In this document: piece after piece, positions 1 through 11,389 of the stretch
Position numbering within the stretch: the first letter of the stretch is position 1
Layout: each line of letters opens with the position of its first letter
Source of the DNA: Plenodomus lindquistii
Lineage: Eukaryota > Ascomycota > Dothideomycetes > Pleosporales > Leptosphaeriaceae
Length of the DNA stretch: 64,000 nucleotides
Direction of reading: 5' to 3'
Assembly: GCA_025504975.1 (NCBI GenBank)
Contig: JANUWI010000003.1
Span: 1,736,001-1,800,000, forward strand
Notes under the pieces: generated by a model
Database searches by the model: none
What the model saw: the letters and a program-made list of their open reading frames with translations, nothing else
What the model was told of the DNA's origin: nothing
Made by a program: the position numbers and the translations under genes

Positions 1-994
1 AGTGCGGTAGCCGCATTCTTGTGCTGATGTTGCATGACCTCGTGACGGAACCTCACTACTCCACGTATGCCACGTCTTGCCTTTGTGACGAACTTGCCTG
101 TTCTTGCAAACCTTTGCAGTCCTCTGCTGCGCGTCGTCAGTAGCCACCGAAAACGACGGCTGAAACGACTGGGACCACGAACAGACGAAGTTACACGTTA
201 CACGTACGACTAGGGTAGCTGGACGACATCAGATGATGTGAAGAGGCGTTGCACTGGGCCCGTCCATGTTGCAGAGTGCCACATTTCCCTCCACCCCCAC
301 ACTAAGACCCCCGAACTGTCCCCACAACACTTGTTGGAGGTCCGGCATCCCTTTGCACGGTGCTAGTCGTGGCTGCATTGTCCAATCAGCTGTCGACCAG
401 CATTTCCAAAGATCGTCACAAGGCGCGCCCCTTGCACATCATGACCGGCCGGGATGCCGATTTTACAGCTTGCACAACCCCTGTAATCCCCTCGCAACCT
501 GAGCGTCAAAAGCAAACGCCGCTTCGATCAACGCTGCGTCAAGTGGCCACATTCGGACCAGTTCGGGTCAGCCAGCCAAGCACAAACACATGTACCTGGC
601 ATTGGTCGTGTGCAAGTCAGCGCCATGAGCAGGCTACGGGAGACACCGCTCCTTTGGTCGTTTGGAAGAGGCCTGTACGCCCCCCCCCTCATGGATGCGT
701 CTTTACGCACCTTGCTTTGACCGCTATACGGTAAACTAGGACTTTTGACGAAGCCGTCAGCTGAACCCCCACACGCATCATTGGCGTGTACTGCGCCAGG
801 GCTTATCCGGCGTTTGGATTATTTAAGTACCTGTACCATCCTCGGGACTTTACCAAACAACATCCATCATTGACGTATTCATTCCGTTCGTCGTTCCAGC
901 GTGCCGCTTATTCTTTGTCAAAAGTTTCACTTGAATCTTCAAGTGTCTGTTAATATAAAGGCTTGTTCAACCACCATTCCAAGACACACTCGAC
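1..994. other. Intergenic region upstream of the aldolase gene
   Basis: No supportable gene. Short open frames here overlap on both strands and have low-complexity or incoherent translations. The last 200 bases are the likely promoter and 5' leader of the aldolase gene, with TATA-like stretches near 816-825 and 951-958. The region is not AT-rich and shows no RIP signature. Confidence 0.5.
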
Positions 995-2080
995 ATGTCG
1001 CCGCATCACGACGCACCTTCTCCTGCAAACAGTTTTACCCCAAGCTCGGATTTTCACCACCCTGTCCAGTCCATCTACACCATGAACCACTACAACGACT
1101 TTGAGACCAGCTCGGTCGAGTCTGCTGATGTTGGTCTTCGCCGTGCTCTTGTCCCTGGCATCTATGTACCCACCGTTGCCTTTTTTGACCCGGCCTCAGA
1201 CGATGTCGACACCGAGACAACAGCCAGCCATGCAGTACGATTGGCCAAGGCCGGAGTTGCTGGCATTACTACTCAGGGCTCCAATGGCGAGGCTGTACAC
1301 TTGTCCCACAAGGAACGAGATCTCATTACGCGCACCACCCGCAAGGCTCTCGACGACGCTGGCTTTGGCTACCTTCCTATAATCGTGGGCTGTGGCGCCC
1401 AAGCCACTCGAGAGTGCATCGAGCTTTGCGAAGAAGCGGCAGCGGCTGGTGGCGACTATGCTCTCGTACTTCCACCTGCCTATTATCAGGGACTCTTCTC
1501 CAAAGAAACAATCAAGGACTTTTTTCGAGACGTTGCCACCGCATCACCGATTCCAATCCTCATATACAACTATCCTGGCGCGGTATCTGGAATGGATCTC
1601 AACTCTGATGTCATTATTGAGCTCGCACAACATCCCAACATTGTGGGCTGCAAGTTGACTTGCGGTAATACGGGCAAATTGAACCGAGTTGCGGCAGCCA
1701 CTCGAGCAGCAACCGTCTCAGAGCCTGGGTCCGGTTTCATGTGCATGGGCGGCTCTGTAGACTTTACATTGCAGACGCTCATTGGAGGCGGATCTGGCAT
1801 CATTGGCGGCATGGCCAACATTGCGCCCAAAGCCTGTGTTAAACTAGTCGAACTATTTGAATCTGGCAAGCTTGCAGAGGCCCGGAAAATGCAAGCGATA
1901 ATAGCTCGCGGTGACTGGGCTGCCATTCAAGGCGGCATCATTGGCACCAAGGCTGCCCTAGTGTCCCATTTTGGCTATGGAGGCTTTGCTCGAAAGCCTC
2001 TTCCAAGACCAAACAAGGAGGAGACTCGCAAGTGGCGCGATGCTTTTGAGGAGCTTGTCGCGCTTGAAAATTCACTATGA
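995..2080 (+). CDS. DHDPS/N-acetylneuraminate lyase family aldolase
   Basis: Intronless gene for a class I pyruvate-type aldolase of the dihydrodipicolinate synthase (DapA) family. Fungal members are usually annotated as dihydrodipicolinate synthase-like or 4-hydroxy-2-oxoglutarate aldolase-like. Numbering from base 995, the TIM barrel begins near residue 50. A GSNGEA phosphate/pyruvate-binding motif lies near residue 95, the catalytic Tyr is in IYNYPG (Tyr191), and the Schiff-base Lys is in GCKLTCGN (Lys220). The C-terminal helical part is complete. Fungi make lysine by the aminoadipate route, so a biosynthetic lysine role is unlikely; keto-acid or hydroxyproline-type catabolism is more plausible (inference). 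The start is uncertain: ATG 1083 (CACCATG context) would give 332 residues, closer to the usual length than the 361 from base 995. Confidence 0.9.
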   Translation: MSPHHDAPSPANSFTPSSDFHHPVQSIYTMNHYNDFETSSVESADVGLRRALVPGIYVPTVAFFDPASDDVDTETTASHAVRLAKAGVAGITTQGSNGEAVHLSHKERDLITRTTRKALDDAGFGYLPIIVGCGAQATRECIELCEEAAAAGGDYALVLPPAYYQGLFSKETIKDFFRDVATASPIPILIYNYPGAVSGMDLNSDVIIELAQHPNIVGCKLTCGNTGKLNRVAAATRAATVSEPGSGFMCMGGSVDFTLQTLIGGGSGIIGGMANIAPKACVKLVELFESGKLAEARKMQAIIARGDWAAIQGGIIGTKAALVSHFGYGGFARKPLPRPNKEETRKWRDAFEELVALENSL

Positions 2081-3580
2081 GTCCAGTCACGATCCAGAGC
2101 TACGATCCATCATGTATGAAGAGGGGAGCCCACATGGCCATTGTCCGTGTCATCACTGGCGTTGGCGGTTTTGCATAACTCTCACGGCGTTTTATTTCAC
2201 TTGGGCTCTGAGATTTGACTTTTAGCTTTGCAGCGTTTCAATTTCTGTTATTCGAGTTCAGGGAAAAGCGACTTAGCGCAAATCTTTTGTGCAAGAGTTT
2301 TGCAAAGTGCGACTTTGTACGTTGTATTGATACAGCGGGCGGAATTGCCATTTACTGAATTCAATATGCATTATTCCTTTAAGCTGAAAAGTGAATGTGG
2401 GAGGTTCGCTTGTAGCGTGTCGTGACCTTTATTGTCGAAAGCTAATCAAGCAGCATCGCAGGTGACCATGTGTACTAATGTTCGTCACCTTTGACGTGTC
2501 AAGCTCTTCGCTTAGACTTGACCAGAACCAGTCTTGGTATGAACGGTTTGGGTTCCAAAGTGACCCTCTTCATGCGGCGAAAAAACAGGAGATCAGGCCA
2601 ACTGCAACACAGCTATACAGTGCTGGGAAACCTACAAAATCGCTTACGAATACTCCCAAGCATGTCTTTGCTACTGTTGCGTGGGAAGGTATCAAGTTTC
2701 AAGTACACAATCATGTTGCGATGATATAATCGGGGAAACTTCCCAGAGGCGCCAACACTGAAAGGTTGTGCCTCACCGTTTGGACCGGGCTCCGAGAAGC
2801 ATACGAGATTTGGCGTGGGGGCGCATGCCTGCCGAAGCATCCGAGGCCAGACTATATTCTCTTGCATACATGGGACAGTCGTGTGGAGCGTTTGACTCGT
2901 ACCAGAAGAAGCATTGACCAGTCGAGCTGTAATGTTGCATATGAAGCTAGACGGATATTAGTCGAGCAACGTACGACACGTTGGCGGGAACATGCATGTG
3001 TATGCATGACCCAATCGGAGAAATCTAGTACTGCTTACTGGGCGGGCCTCTTTGCTTTTCGGAGGCTGCAAGGATGGCTGGCTGGACAGGTCTGCTTCGA
3101 AGTGGCGCGACCCATCGTGAATGAGACAATTGGTCTTCCAGGATATATTAAAAACACCTAGTAGGCCGTGCTGCAAGTAAGGAACCTCACTGCTAGATCT
3201 GCTACAACATGGCGGAAATTAGCAGTTTTCATCGCATGCGTTTAGGTCCTACATTCATGTTTGCAGCCCCAATCGTATTACCGACTACACAAGATGCTGC
3301 GTACTTGTCACAGGTGTGCCAAAACTTTAGGCAATGAGAGGGTCTCACCATTGTGTGGGTACCATTTCCTGACACTATATATTCCCATTCCTGGCTCGTG
3401 GATCAAAGACGGTGTCACGTATGGCAACCTTTGTTCATGGCCGGGAGTCACAACATAAAAGTAGCACCGCACATGTCCCCATTTGGTATGGCGCAGCCTG
3501 GTTGAAAAGGGACTTGTCCGGATATGAAGAAACATGAACATTATATTCAACTACGTGAACCTCGAGCGTCCGAGGTTACA
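2081..3580. other. Intergenic region between convergent genes
   Basis: About 1.5 kb between the aldolase gene and the 3' end of the minus-strand secreted-protein gene. Open frames up to about 130 codons occur, but none shows a recognisable domain, plausible codon use or splice structure. I see only 3' flanks and non-coding sequence here. Confidence 0.45.
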
Positions 3581-5232
3581 CTACCTGTTCCTTCCGCTGC
3601 CCTTGGACTTTCCGCCAAAGCCTGGTCCCTTGCCCGCACCTCGGCCCTTGGCAAGCTTGACTGTGAAAGCACCGCGCTCAATGGTATTTACGAGAATGTA
3701 GCCTGAAGGGAAGAGGAAATGGGACCATGTGCCGACAAACTGTACGATGCCACCAACAGCGTCATCCTCGGGGTAAATGTCAAAGAAACCTTCGACGGAG
3801 ACGGACTTTCCAGTGGGATCCTTGCTAATGGAGCGGACATCGTGGACCCAGATACCAGCACCATAGTTGCTCTGGTAAGCCAATCCATCGACAATGTACA
3901 AGTTGTGGTCAATGCCCTTGGAGTCGGTCGCGTAAAAGGTTCCGGTAGCCTTGGGGTTGCGGAGGTCGGTAAAGTCGATGATGTGAGTGACGGGACGGCC
4001 AGACGCAGCGGGTCCAACCGCCTGCTGTTCGTCGAGCTCATCGTTCAACAGCACGTACTGATGCCAGTTACGCTCTGTCCACCATCCCTGATGGCAGTAG
4101 GCGGCGCCGGGGTAGGAAAGACGGGAAATGACCTCGGAAGCTGGGTTGCCATCCCTCTTGGTGGAGTCATAGACGGTGACGGTGTCTTCGTTGTAGCCAA
4201 TGCAAATGTTGCGACCCTTGAACTCCTTGCTTGGACCATTGTAGATGACGCACTGGGCATCGTGAACGTAGCCGTCCTGGCTAGCGCAGCCTGGTGATGT
4301 TGGCTTGGTAGGATCCTTGAGATCAATGTACTGAAGACCAGCCTTGCAGGTCTGGTTACGGGGCTGAGCACCGACAGCAAGGATAGATTCCGTGTCCCAA
4401 TCAACAACTACATTGTGGGTTCGACCAATGGGAAGTTGGTCCCAGAGACCGACAAGGTCAGCCTTGGGGTCAAAGACCTTGGGGCTCTTTGGGTCCACGG
4501 TCAAGAGCTTCTTCATGTCAAAGACTTGAAACTGTTAGTATCTTTATCGTGTCTATGACTTGCATCAGACTTACTCTGGACATTATGGCCAACAGCCTCG
4601 GATCCAATAATGACATAGTCGTTCAAGACGCGAATCTCGCGCCATCTTGATCCAACACTCTGGGCCGGCAGACGACCCATGTACTGGATTTGGCCGTCCT
4701 TGAGAATCTCAACAAAGGCAGCGCCGCTGAATTGGCCCACAATGCCGAATTCACGACCATTGCGAGCGGTCCATCCCCACGAGGAAGACCCTTGACCTTC
4801 TGGGCCACCCATGTCGGCATGGTTTACAAAGTCGTACAAGTCCATCTATCGTCATTAGACATTGTGCTTTCAAATACGAAATGGAAAACTCACGTTCTTG
4901 CAACGAAACGTCGTGTTGTTTCCAATGTTGGCAGCGGCAAAGCCATCTTTGCACTTGACGCGATTGTCTTTTCCTCCCTTCCAGACACCTGCGCCAGCAC
5001 TCTTCCATGACTGCCACTGGCTAGAATCTTGTTTGCCTTCAGCTGCATCATGGTCCCATTGGTCCTGTCGCAAGAGTTAATCCTGATTCTAGCATTGCAT
5101 GTTTGGAAGATGACTTACATTCTTCAGCTTCATCAGCTTTTGGTGAACTTGGCCCGACGCATACTCGGAAGATGAGAAGAGAGCAGCATTAGCCGCAATG
5201 GGAAGTGCGATGGCTGCTAGTATAAACTTCAT
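3581..5232 (-). CDS. Secreted LVIVD/choice-of-anchor-B type protein
   Basis: Four exons on the minus strand: 5232-5119, 5064-4894, 4845-4575 and 4524-3581. All introns are GT-AG and joining them keeps the frame through 499 residues. Residues 1-16 form a signal peptide (MKFILAAIALPIAANA), so the product is probably secreted. The middle and C-terminal parts carry repeated strand patterns ending in hydrophobic-D motifs (NVQIFD, LQYIDL, THIIDF, GIWVHD), as in LVIVD-repeat beta-propeller proteins named 'choice-of-anchor B' or 'regulatory P domain' in fungi. Cysteines in the N-terminal third and in the DAQC and NQTC segments fit an extracellular fold. The tail is basic and Gly/Lys-rich (last 25 residues). 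No catalytic residues are assignable; the function is unknown. Start chosen because the signal peptide follows it directly. Confidence 0.85.
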
Positions 5233-6954
5233 CTTGGCGGCTTAGAGCGAGTGATATTGAGCTGGAATGAGCACATTCTTTCAGCGATGCAGCTCTAGTA
5301 TATATACAAGCGTATCCGCAGCAAACAACATTTGTCTCCGGTCACTACATTTACAGACGACACTTGAGTTGTATGCTACCGTCTTGGAAGTAATTACAAC
5401 TTCTCGGCATGGTTGGCGTTCATGCTCCATGCGGAAGGTCAAAACAGATGCGACGCTAACCAATTGGAGAAGGTGGTTTTCCCCAGTTTTAGAGGTCGAG
5501 CGACTGTCATCAAAATATCCGGTACGAGGTCGTGAGCCGCATCTAATCGCAGTGGAAATCTTGGCGACCCGTAACCCCGTGGCAATGGCAGATTTGATAG
5601 ACAGGAGGCGTCACTATCGGGACCCGCTAGAAGAGTACCAAGAGGTGGACCGGTAGAGCAACCGCCCAACGAGGAAGGACCAAGACATATATACATATGC
5701 GACCGCGTGCTCTTTTCAATGGTTTGTTGTGGCGCAATAGTCTCTGATAAGACAGAGTACTGTGGTGGTTGACGGAGGTTGTGTCGATTTTGGCTTCTCG
5801 GCAAAAACAGTGGCGACATGTGTTTCTAGGTTCCAAAGCGACACGGTCGAATCATTCCCCAGAGTTCGTGTATCGCTGCGGAAAAGGGAGCGATTTGCGT
5901 GGGAAAACGCGACGCGACGTGCGATGCTGAATGATACAGAGTCCATCGGTCAGTCAGGGGCCGCCTCCTAGTCGCCACTTGTTCACCACTTGTTCGCCAT
6001 CTCCGTCCTCAGCCGCTACGTCGAACAGGAAAGGGTTCATCGAATGAGGCATACAAATGAACCTGTGCGCTCTTGGTAAAAGACGCGAGGCTCAAGTGAG
6101 GAGTCGGTGGTTGGAAAGAATGGACGTTGTGCAGAGCGTCGCGGAAGCTGACGGGTGGCTGATGGGTAGTGAGTGTCACCAGGGCTAGCCATCTGGTGGA
6201 AAGACGCGGATAATGGCTTGAACACGGATACTAACGTAATGGCACATTAGGCTGCCCCTGAAAATGGTGTAGAATTAAAATAGTTTCGATCTGACTTGGG
6301 AAGGAGCTCGTATCTACCAAGTCACTAAATCTGCAAATAACGGCTACTGGTAGCTACAATGCAAACCATCGTGTTTGATACGAATAAACAGACACAAAAA
6401 CTCACAACAGGAATGGCTCATCAACCCTAGAGATTTTGTTCACAAAGTCCCGAGGCCCCATGGTATGTATGGAGCCTAGCTGCTACGTGGTGGTGGAGAA
6501 ATGACCATCTGTGGTTGTGCTCTCCGTAGTAGCGAACGTCATCGGTATGCTATTATATGTTGCCAGACATTCTATTCACCCCAATACATACTAGATCAAA
6601 CATGCGTCGGTCGAGTGTACAAGCTACCGATGTTGTACATCAGAGAAGCCACGAATCATGCATGCATTTGGACCGCAGCCTTGCACGAGGCATACATGTT
6701 TTGAGAATGCATGAGTTCGGTGTGATCCCCTCTTCACCGTAAAGAAAAAGAACATACATGAGAGCTCCGCTTCATCTCATTGCATCATGACGGCTGCTAG
6801 ACCACCGCTACGGCTTATTGAGAGGTATGATGATCTCTCATTCAGTATTTGTAACAGTCCACTTTATTCTCTTAGCCAACTCATCAGCGCCACTGTCCCA
6901 TGTTGTAATTCGATCCTGTTCAGACATCCATCTATCATCTCCTATCTAGTCCTC
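5233..6954. other. Intergenic region, no gene seen
   Basis: About 1.7 kb containing the presumed promoter of the minus-strand secreted-protein gene (5233-5400) and otherwise unassigned sequence. Overlapping short frames on both strands near 5270-5970 have no domain or coding character that I can support. Confidence 0.4.
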
Positions 6955-8147
6955 TTAAAACTTCTCAAACATTCCAATGATACTCTGCAAGTCCTTTGCA
7001 TCGTCTCCCCACTCAAGCTCTATTCTATATTCGAAATCGGTCCAATTATGGAGCACCAGGGGATTTCCAACCTGTACCCTGAAGTGGGGGTTACGCGTAT
7101 TCAACCAGTAAGTCATTGCGACGGCGGCTCCACCATGGTCTTTCATAGCGAGTCGAGCACGTATGGGTAGCGGTCAATATATGGATCTTCAGAATCCCGT
7201 CCGAAGAAGATGAGCACACGCTCAATAGGTGATAGCACCTTTGAGCCCTCACAACATCCGGAAGCCAGATCGACGAGCGTGGTAATTGGTCTTTCAATCT
7301 CCTTCAGCTCAAGGCAATCTACGAGAGAGCCAGGTGTGCCATAGGCGAGCCACGCAGCGCTATAATCCGAGGGGATGATTGGTAAACTGAGTGTCTCCAA
7401 GGAACGAGAATGTTTGCGCAGAGCGTCGCCAAGGACACTACATGGTTTTGGTGTAATGAAAGACCCCGTAGCGCCCAATGAAGCCGTTCGGTAAGAGTCG
7501 TCTGTACCATCATGACTAAAAGACTTGGGATGTTTGGCGGCAGACACAATCAGAGCGACTGCGTACATGCCTCCAATGTCGCTGGAAATCTTGACGTGTT
7601 CCAGGGCGCAACTGCCGTCTTGGACAGACCAGTCGTCAAAAGCACCGAGGTTCTGAAATCGATACATGGCAAAGCTGTTGAGGGAAGGCAGGCTTAAGAT
7701 ACTGGCCATGGTTTCTGTGGAGATATCTTGTTGACGTCCAGTTTCAATCGCCGGAGTTCTGGAAATGGATAACTTGGCGGTCCGCACTCTGCAGATGGAG
7801 CGAAAATGAACAATTCTGGCTCCATGGTATTGAGAATGATTAGCTCCTGCAAGTGATGCGCATGTCTCAATATGAAAAGTTCATAACCGCGATGTACACA
7901 GCCTTCTGATAGATAGGCGCATTTGAGAAATCGTGCTAGCTGTGGATTTGATGCAGGGACCTTCCATATCTCATGACGGGCAAGATTCCCATACAGCAAT
8001 TCTTCGGCCACGCGCTTCATGTTCAGACGTGTGACACATGATCACGAGCTCGTGGTTGCGCAATAAATCATGGATCTTCAAGATCAGCTTATCTGGGAGC
8101 GCATTGAGATTAGCCATGGAGATCCTGGGAGCTCTGTAATCGGTCAT
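6955..8147 (-). pseudogene. Broken F-box-type protein gene (copy 1)
   Basis: Reads as one F-box family protein only if three frame changes are allowed. The ATG is at 8147; the F-box-like segment LPDKLILKIHDLL comes first, then the frame shifts near 8025 into the continuation KRVAEELLYGNL. It shifts again near 7725 (between LRRLKLDVNKIS and TETMASILSLP) and again near 7145 before a C-terminal piece ending at 6955. The same domain order (F-box, Leu-rich middle, LGDALRKHSRSL segment, C-terminal strand region) recurs in the relics at 28.4-29.6 and 57.6-59.2 kb. No GT-AG intron of usable size fits the junctions, so I read it as a pseudogene; assembly errors are the alternative. If intact it would have been a substrate-recognition subunit of an SCF ubiquitin ligase. 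Confidence 0.65.
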
Positions 8148-8920
8148 GGAGAATGCTGCTTCTTTGTTTCTCCGGGTTATCCTGATTGTTTTGAGATGCC
8201 AACACAACTTCACAAGCAGGTTGATCGCCAGTTGATGCGAATCAGGGAGCTTGACTTGTCGCTGCGAGAGATGATTGCGGTTCTACATGAACGCGTGCCG
8301 CTTGACTCTAGCCGTGTCAGGTAGGGAAAATAATCACGTGGTGCTGGCGACTGTGAGCCAGACCAAGTGATAATTCAAGTTGTGTGTTCGAGAGCCAACG
8401 TGACCGAGCTTCAGAGAGAGTTCGTGGTTGAGGTGATTGTACCATGGGCAAGGCAAAAGCAACGGAACCGGCGCAGAGCCCCTCGGAAAGACCCCGAGCA
8501 TCACCCGTGCACTAGCGTGCATCAGCACTAGTTTGGTGCGTGTCACTCACACCCGTTTGCACAAGGATAGAGGCGGGCGTTTGCGACCAACTCATGCGAT
8601 GTCAATTGGAAGATGCCGAATCTCTCACAATAAGCATATACGAACGCTTCAGGACAACTCTTCTAAAGCACAAAGCACAATGCGATCAGGCAATTTTGTC
8701 AGGACGCTCGTTAACTGAAGAGTCATTCAGATATAACGACTTGAGATATAACAGCTTAGCTACAAAACCTCTCAACAGTCAGCCTGTATAGAAACGTTGA
8801 TTTCGTTGCATGTGGTATCCTGGCATCCACACCATTGGAGGCGTAGAGGTCCAGCATTGAGAGTCATCTCTACATCTTATCGTCTCCGCAGGTTATCACC
8901 TGCATCTCTGGCCTCACAGT
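8148..8920. other. Intergenic region between two F-box relics
   Basis: About 770 bases with no supportable gene. It lies upstream of the first broken F-box gene and downstream of the second. No RIP-like dinucleotide bias is apparent. Confidence 0.4.
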
Positions 8921-9445
8921 CTACTGCTGAATTACATAGCCCTCATCTTTTTCAAAATCCTCCTCAACATCCTCCTCAACACCCTCCTTAACATCCTCAA
9001 CGTCCTCCTCGACTACCCCGATGTCAAGACCTCCGTCTACTATCCCGCCCGCCCTTACCCACTGCCACAGCCTCTCGAGAGCGGGCTGAATGACTGTATC
9101 GACCGGCCAACCCTCAAACTCTTCATTCAACACAATTGCCCACGTGCTTGAGGGTATGAGCATGCGTGCGCAAGGCAGCACCGAGGACCGCATAGGACTG
9201 GAGCGGCCACACGCCCTCGCCCGCCAGATTACGTCCCCGCATATCTTCCCATTGGTGAACTCCGTCATTGTACTCCAAGTCCAGCTTGAACATTTCAAAA
9301 CTGGATGTCCGCAAGACTGGTGCCGTGTAGCATCAGATTTGTATAGAGAGTTCACTGCAGAAGACGAGAAAAGACGAAAGAAGAGCCTGGATCCAGAGAG
9401 AGGAGAAGGCTTTCAAGGCTTCAGTGAGATACTTCTAGCACAAGT
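8921..9445 (-). pseudogene. F-box-type gene fragment at the AT-block edge (copy 2)
   Basis: Only the C-terminal half of a family member remains. One frame gives a segment containing EGVWPLQSYAVLGAALRTHA, matching EGIWPVQSYPIVGAALGTHA of the 28-kb copy. The frame then shifts near 9140-9160 into EEFEGWPVDTVIQPALERL, matching CWPDDVDAQPALVQLG in the 28-kb copy. It ends in an acidic tail (VEEDVEEDFEKDEG). Its 5' half would lie where the AT-rich block begins (about 9.5 kb), so the gene appears truncated there. Confidence 0.6.
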
Positions 9446-9559
9446 ACATAAGTAAGTTGCTCGGCGAAGAAGTTGATACCATGACTGTAGTTAGATCTTA
9501 CAGATGTTTAATATTTGACAAAAAGAGATGTGAATCTGGATTATTTATAATTTTCAGAT

Positions 9560-9611
9560 TGTAGGAAGTTATTGATTAATTGATTGATCTATTTAACGTC
9601 TACTTCCTGCA
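9560..9611 (+). repeat. Short TG...CA segment at the left block border
   Basis: The sequence starts TGTAGGAAGTTA and ends ACTTCCTGCA, so the ends are imperfect inverted repeats in LTR style. The first 12 bases recur in the same orientation at 27793 on the right border. It may be an LTR end or a deletion remnant; no target duplication was found here. Confidence 0.35.
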
Positions 9612-11389
9612 CTCCTGGGGGTAACTGTTTAATAGGTATTGCTCTAGAGGTAGTATCCCTAGATATACCTATTTCTAGGTAGAAAAAAGGTTATTTTATA
9701 TATACTTTCTACTAGTTAAAAAGTAGTATAGCTACTATTTTAGCTATAAAGTTAAAAAAATTATATATTACTATTTAGTATAAAAGCTTTATTAACTATT
9801 TTTAGTACTATATTTAGTAGCTTTTATAGCTACTTTTTTTACTTTTTTCTAGTACTAAGCCTAGTTAATAGAAATAAAAATAGTATAATAAATATAATAA
9901 ATAGATTAAAAAAAATAAAAAAAATAAAAAAAAGTCTATTAGCCTATTAATTCTATATAAATAAAAAATTTTTTTTTTTATAAAATTAAAAAAAAATTTT
10001 TTTTTAACTAGGCTACGTTAGTAGAGATTCTAAAAAAAAAAAAATAGAAAGTTAAAAATAAACTTTTTTTTAGCTAAACTATAGTAGTAAAAATTTTAGT
10101 TAAAAAAATAAAAAGTTTATTTTATACTATAGCTCTAGTTATTATAAAAAATGAAATTTATTATTTTTATTAGTAATTAAATACTAGTTAATAAAAATCT
10201 AATAACTATTAGCTAATAATTAGTACTAAACTTTTTATAAAATAGATATAGTATAGTAAAGTAAAAAAGTTTAAAAAATTTTAAATTACTAAAACTTTTT
10301 TAGATTTTTAAATATATATAGTAGTATTAAATTTTATATTTTTTTTTTATTTTTATAAAATAAAGTATATAAATAATTTTTTTTACTACTAGTAATAGCT
10401 AGTTAGAGTAGAAAGTAGTTAATAGCGTAGTTTATATACTTTACTAGAAAATATTTAGAAATTTAATAATAGAAAATTAGAAAATATAGTATAAAAAAAA
10501 TAATACTAAAAAACTTTCTACTTTTTTAAAAATACTAGATAAGTTAAACTAGTTTTTTAATTTTACTAGTAGTATAGTTTTTACTAATAATATATTTTTA
10601 AAAAAAAATTAAGCTAGAAATTATTATATCTAGCGTTTTTTAAAAAATAGCTAGTTTTAGAGAGTTATATAGTAGAGGTATTATACTTCTATAGTTATTT
10701 TAAGTTAATAAAAAGAGTTAGTCTCTATAAACCTCTCTAGAGAGAAAAAAAGTAAATTATAGATTATTATATCTAATAAATCTAGTTTTATAGCAGCTTA
10801 TCTAGAGTAGTTTATTATCTAATATATATATTTTTATAAAAGTCTATTAGCTTTAATAACTAGGTAAATTTCTATAGTTAAATAACTAAGCTCTATAAAT
10901 AAAATAGCGCGTTTCTAAATTTTTAAAAAGGTTTAGAAAAATAAAGTAGCTATCTAAAAAAAATACTTTTTATTTTATAGTAAAAAATATACTTTTTATT
11001 TTATAGTAAAAAATAAAATGTTTAAAAGTTTTAATCTATCTATAAATATAATAGAGTTTAGTATTTTTATATTTAAATTTAGTATAGTATTAGGTAAAGT
11101 TACTATATTTAATTTTAAAAATAATTAGTTTAGTAAACTATTATTTAAATAGTTAGAAAAATTTAAAAGTTAATATAGAATTATATTTTAGCTTTTACTA
11201 AAAATACTAACGTATTCTACTACTAAGCTAGCTATATTACTAAGCTAGCTACTTTTCTTAAGTATTATAAATACTACACTCTATATAATATGCTCTAATA
11301 ACGTAATATAATATTAATTTAAACTAAAAGCTAATTAGAATTTACCTATTCTACTTTTAAAGCTAGCTAATTTAAAAGCTAATAGGCTG

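Noticed and set aside
2766..3161. 131-codon plus-strand frame
   Set aside because: No recognised family, irregular composition and no promoter or splice context; length is compatible with chance in GC-balanced DNA.
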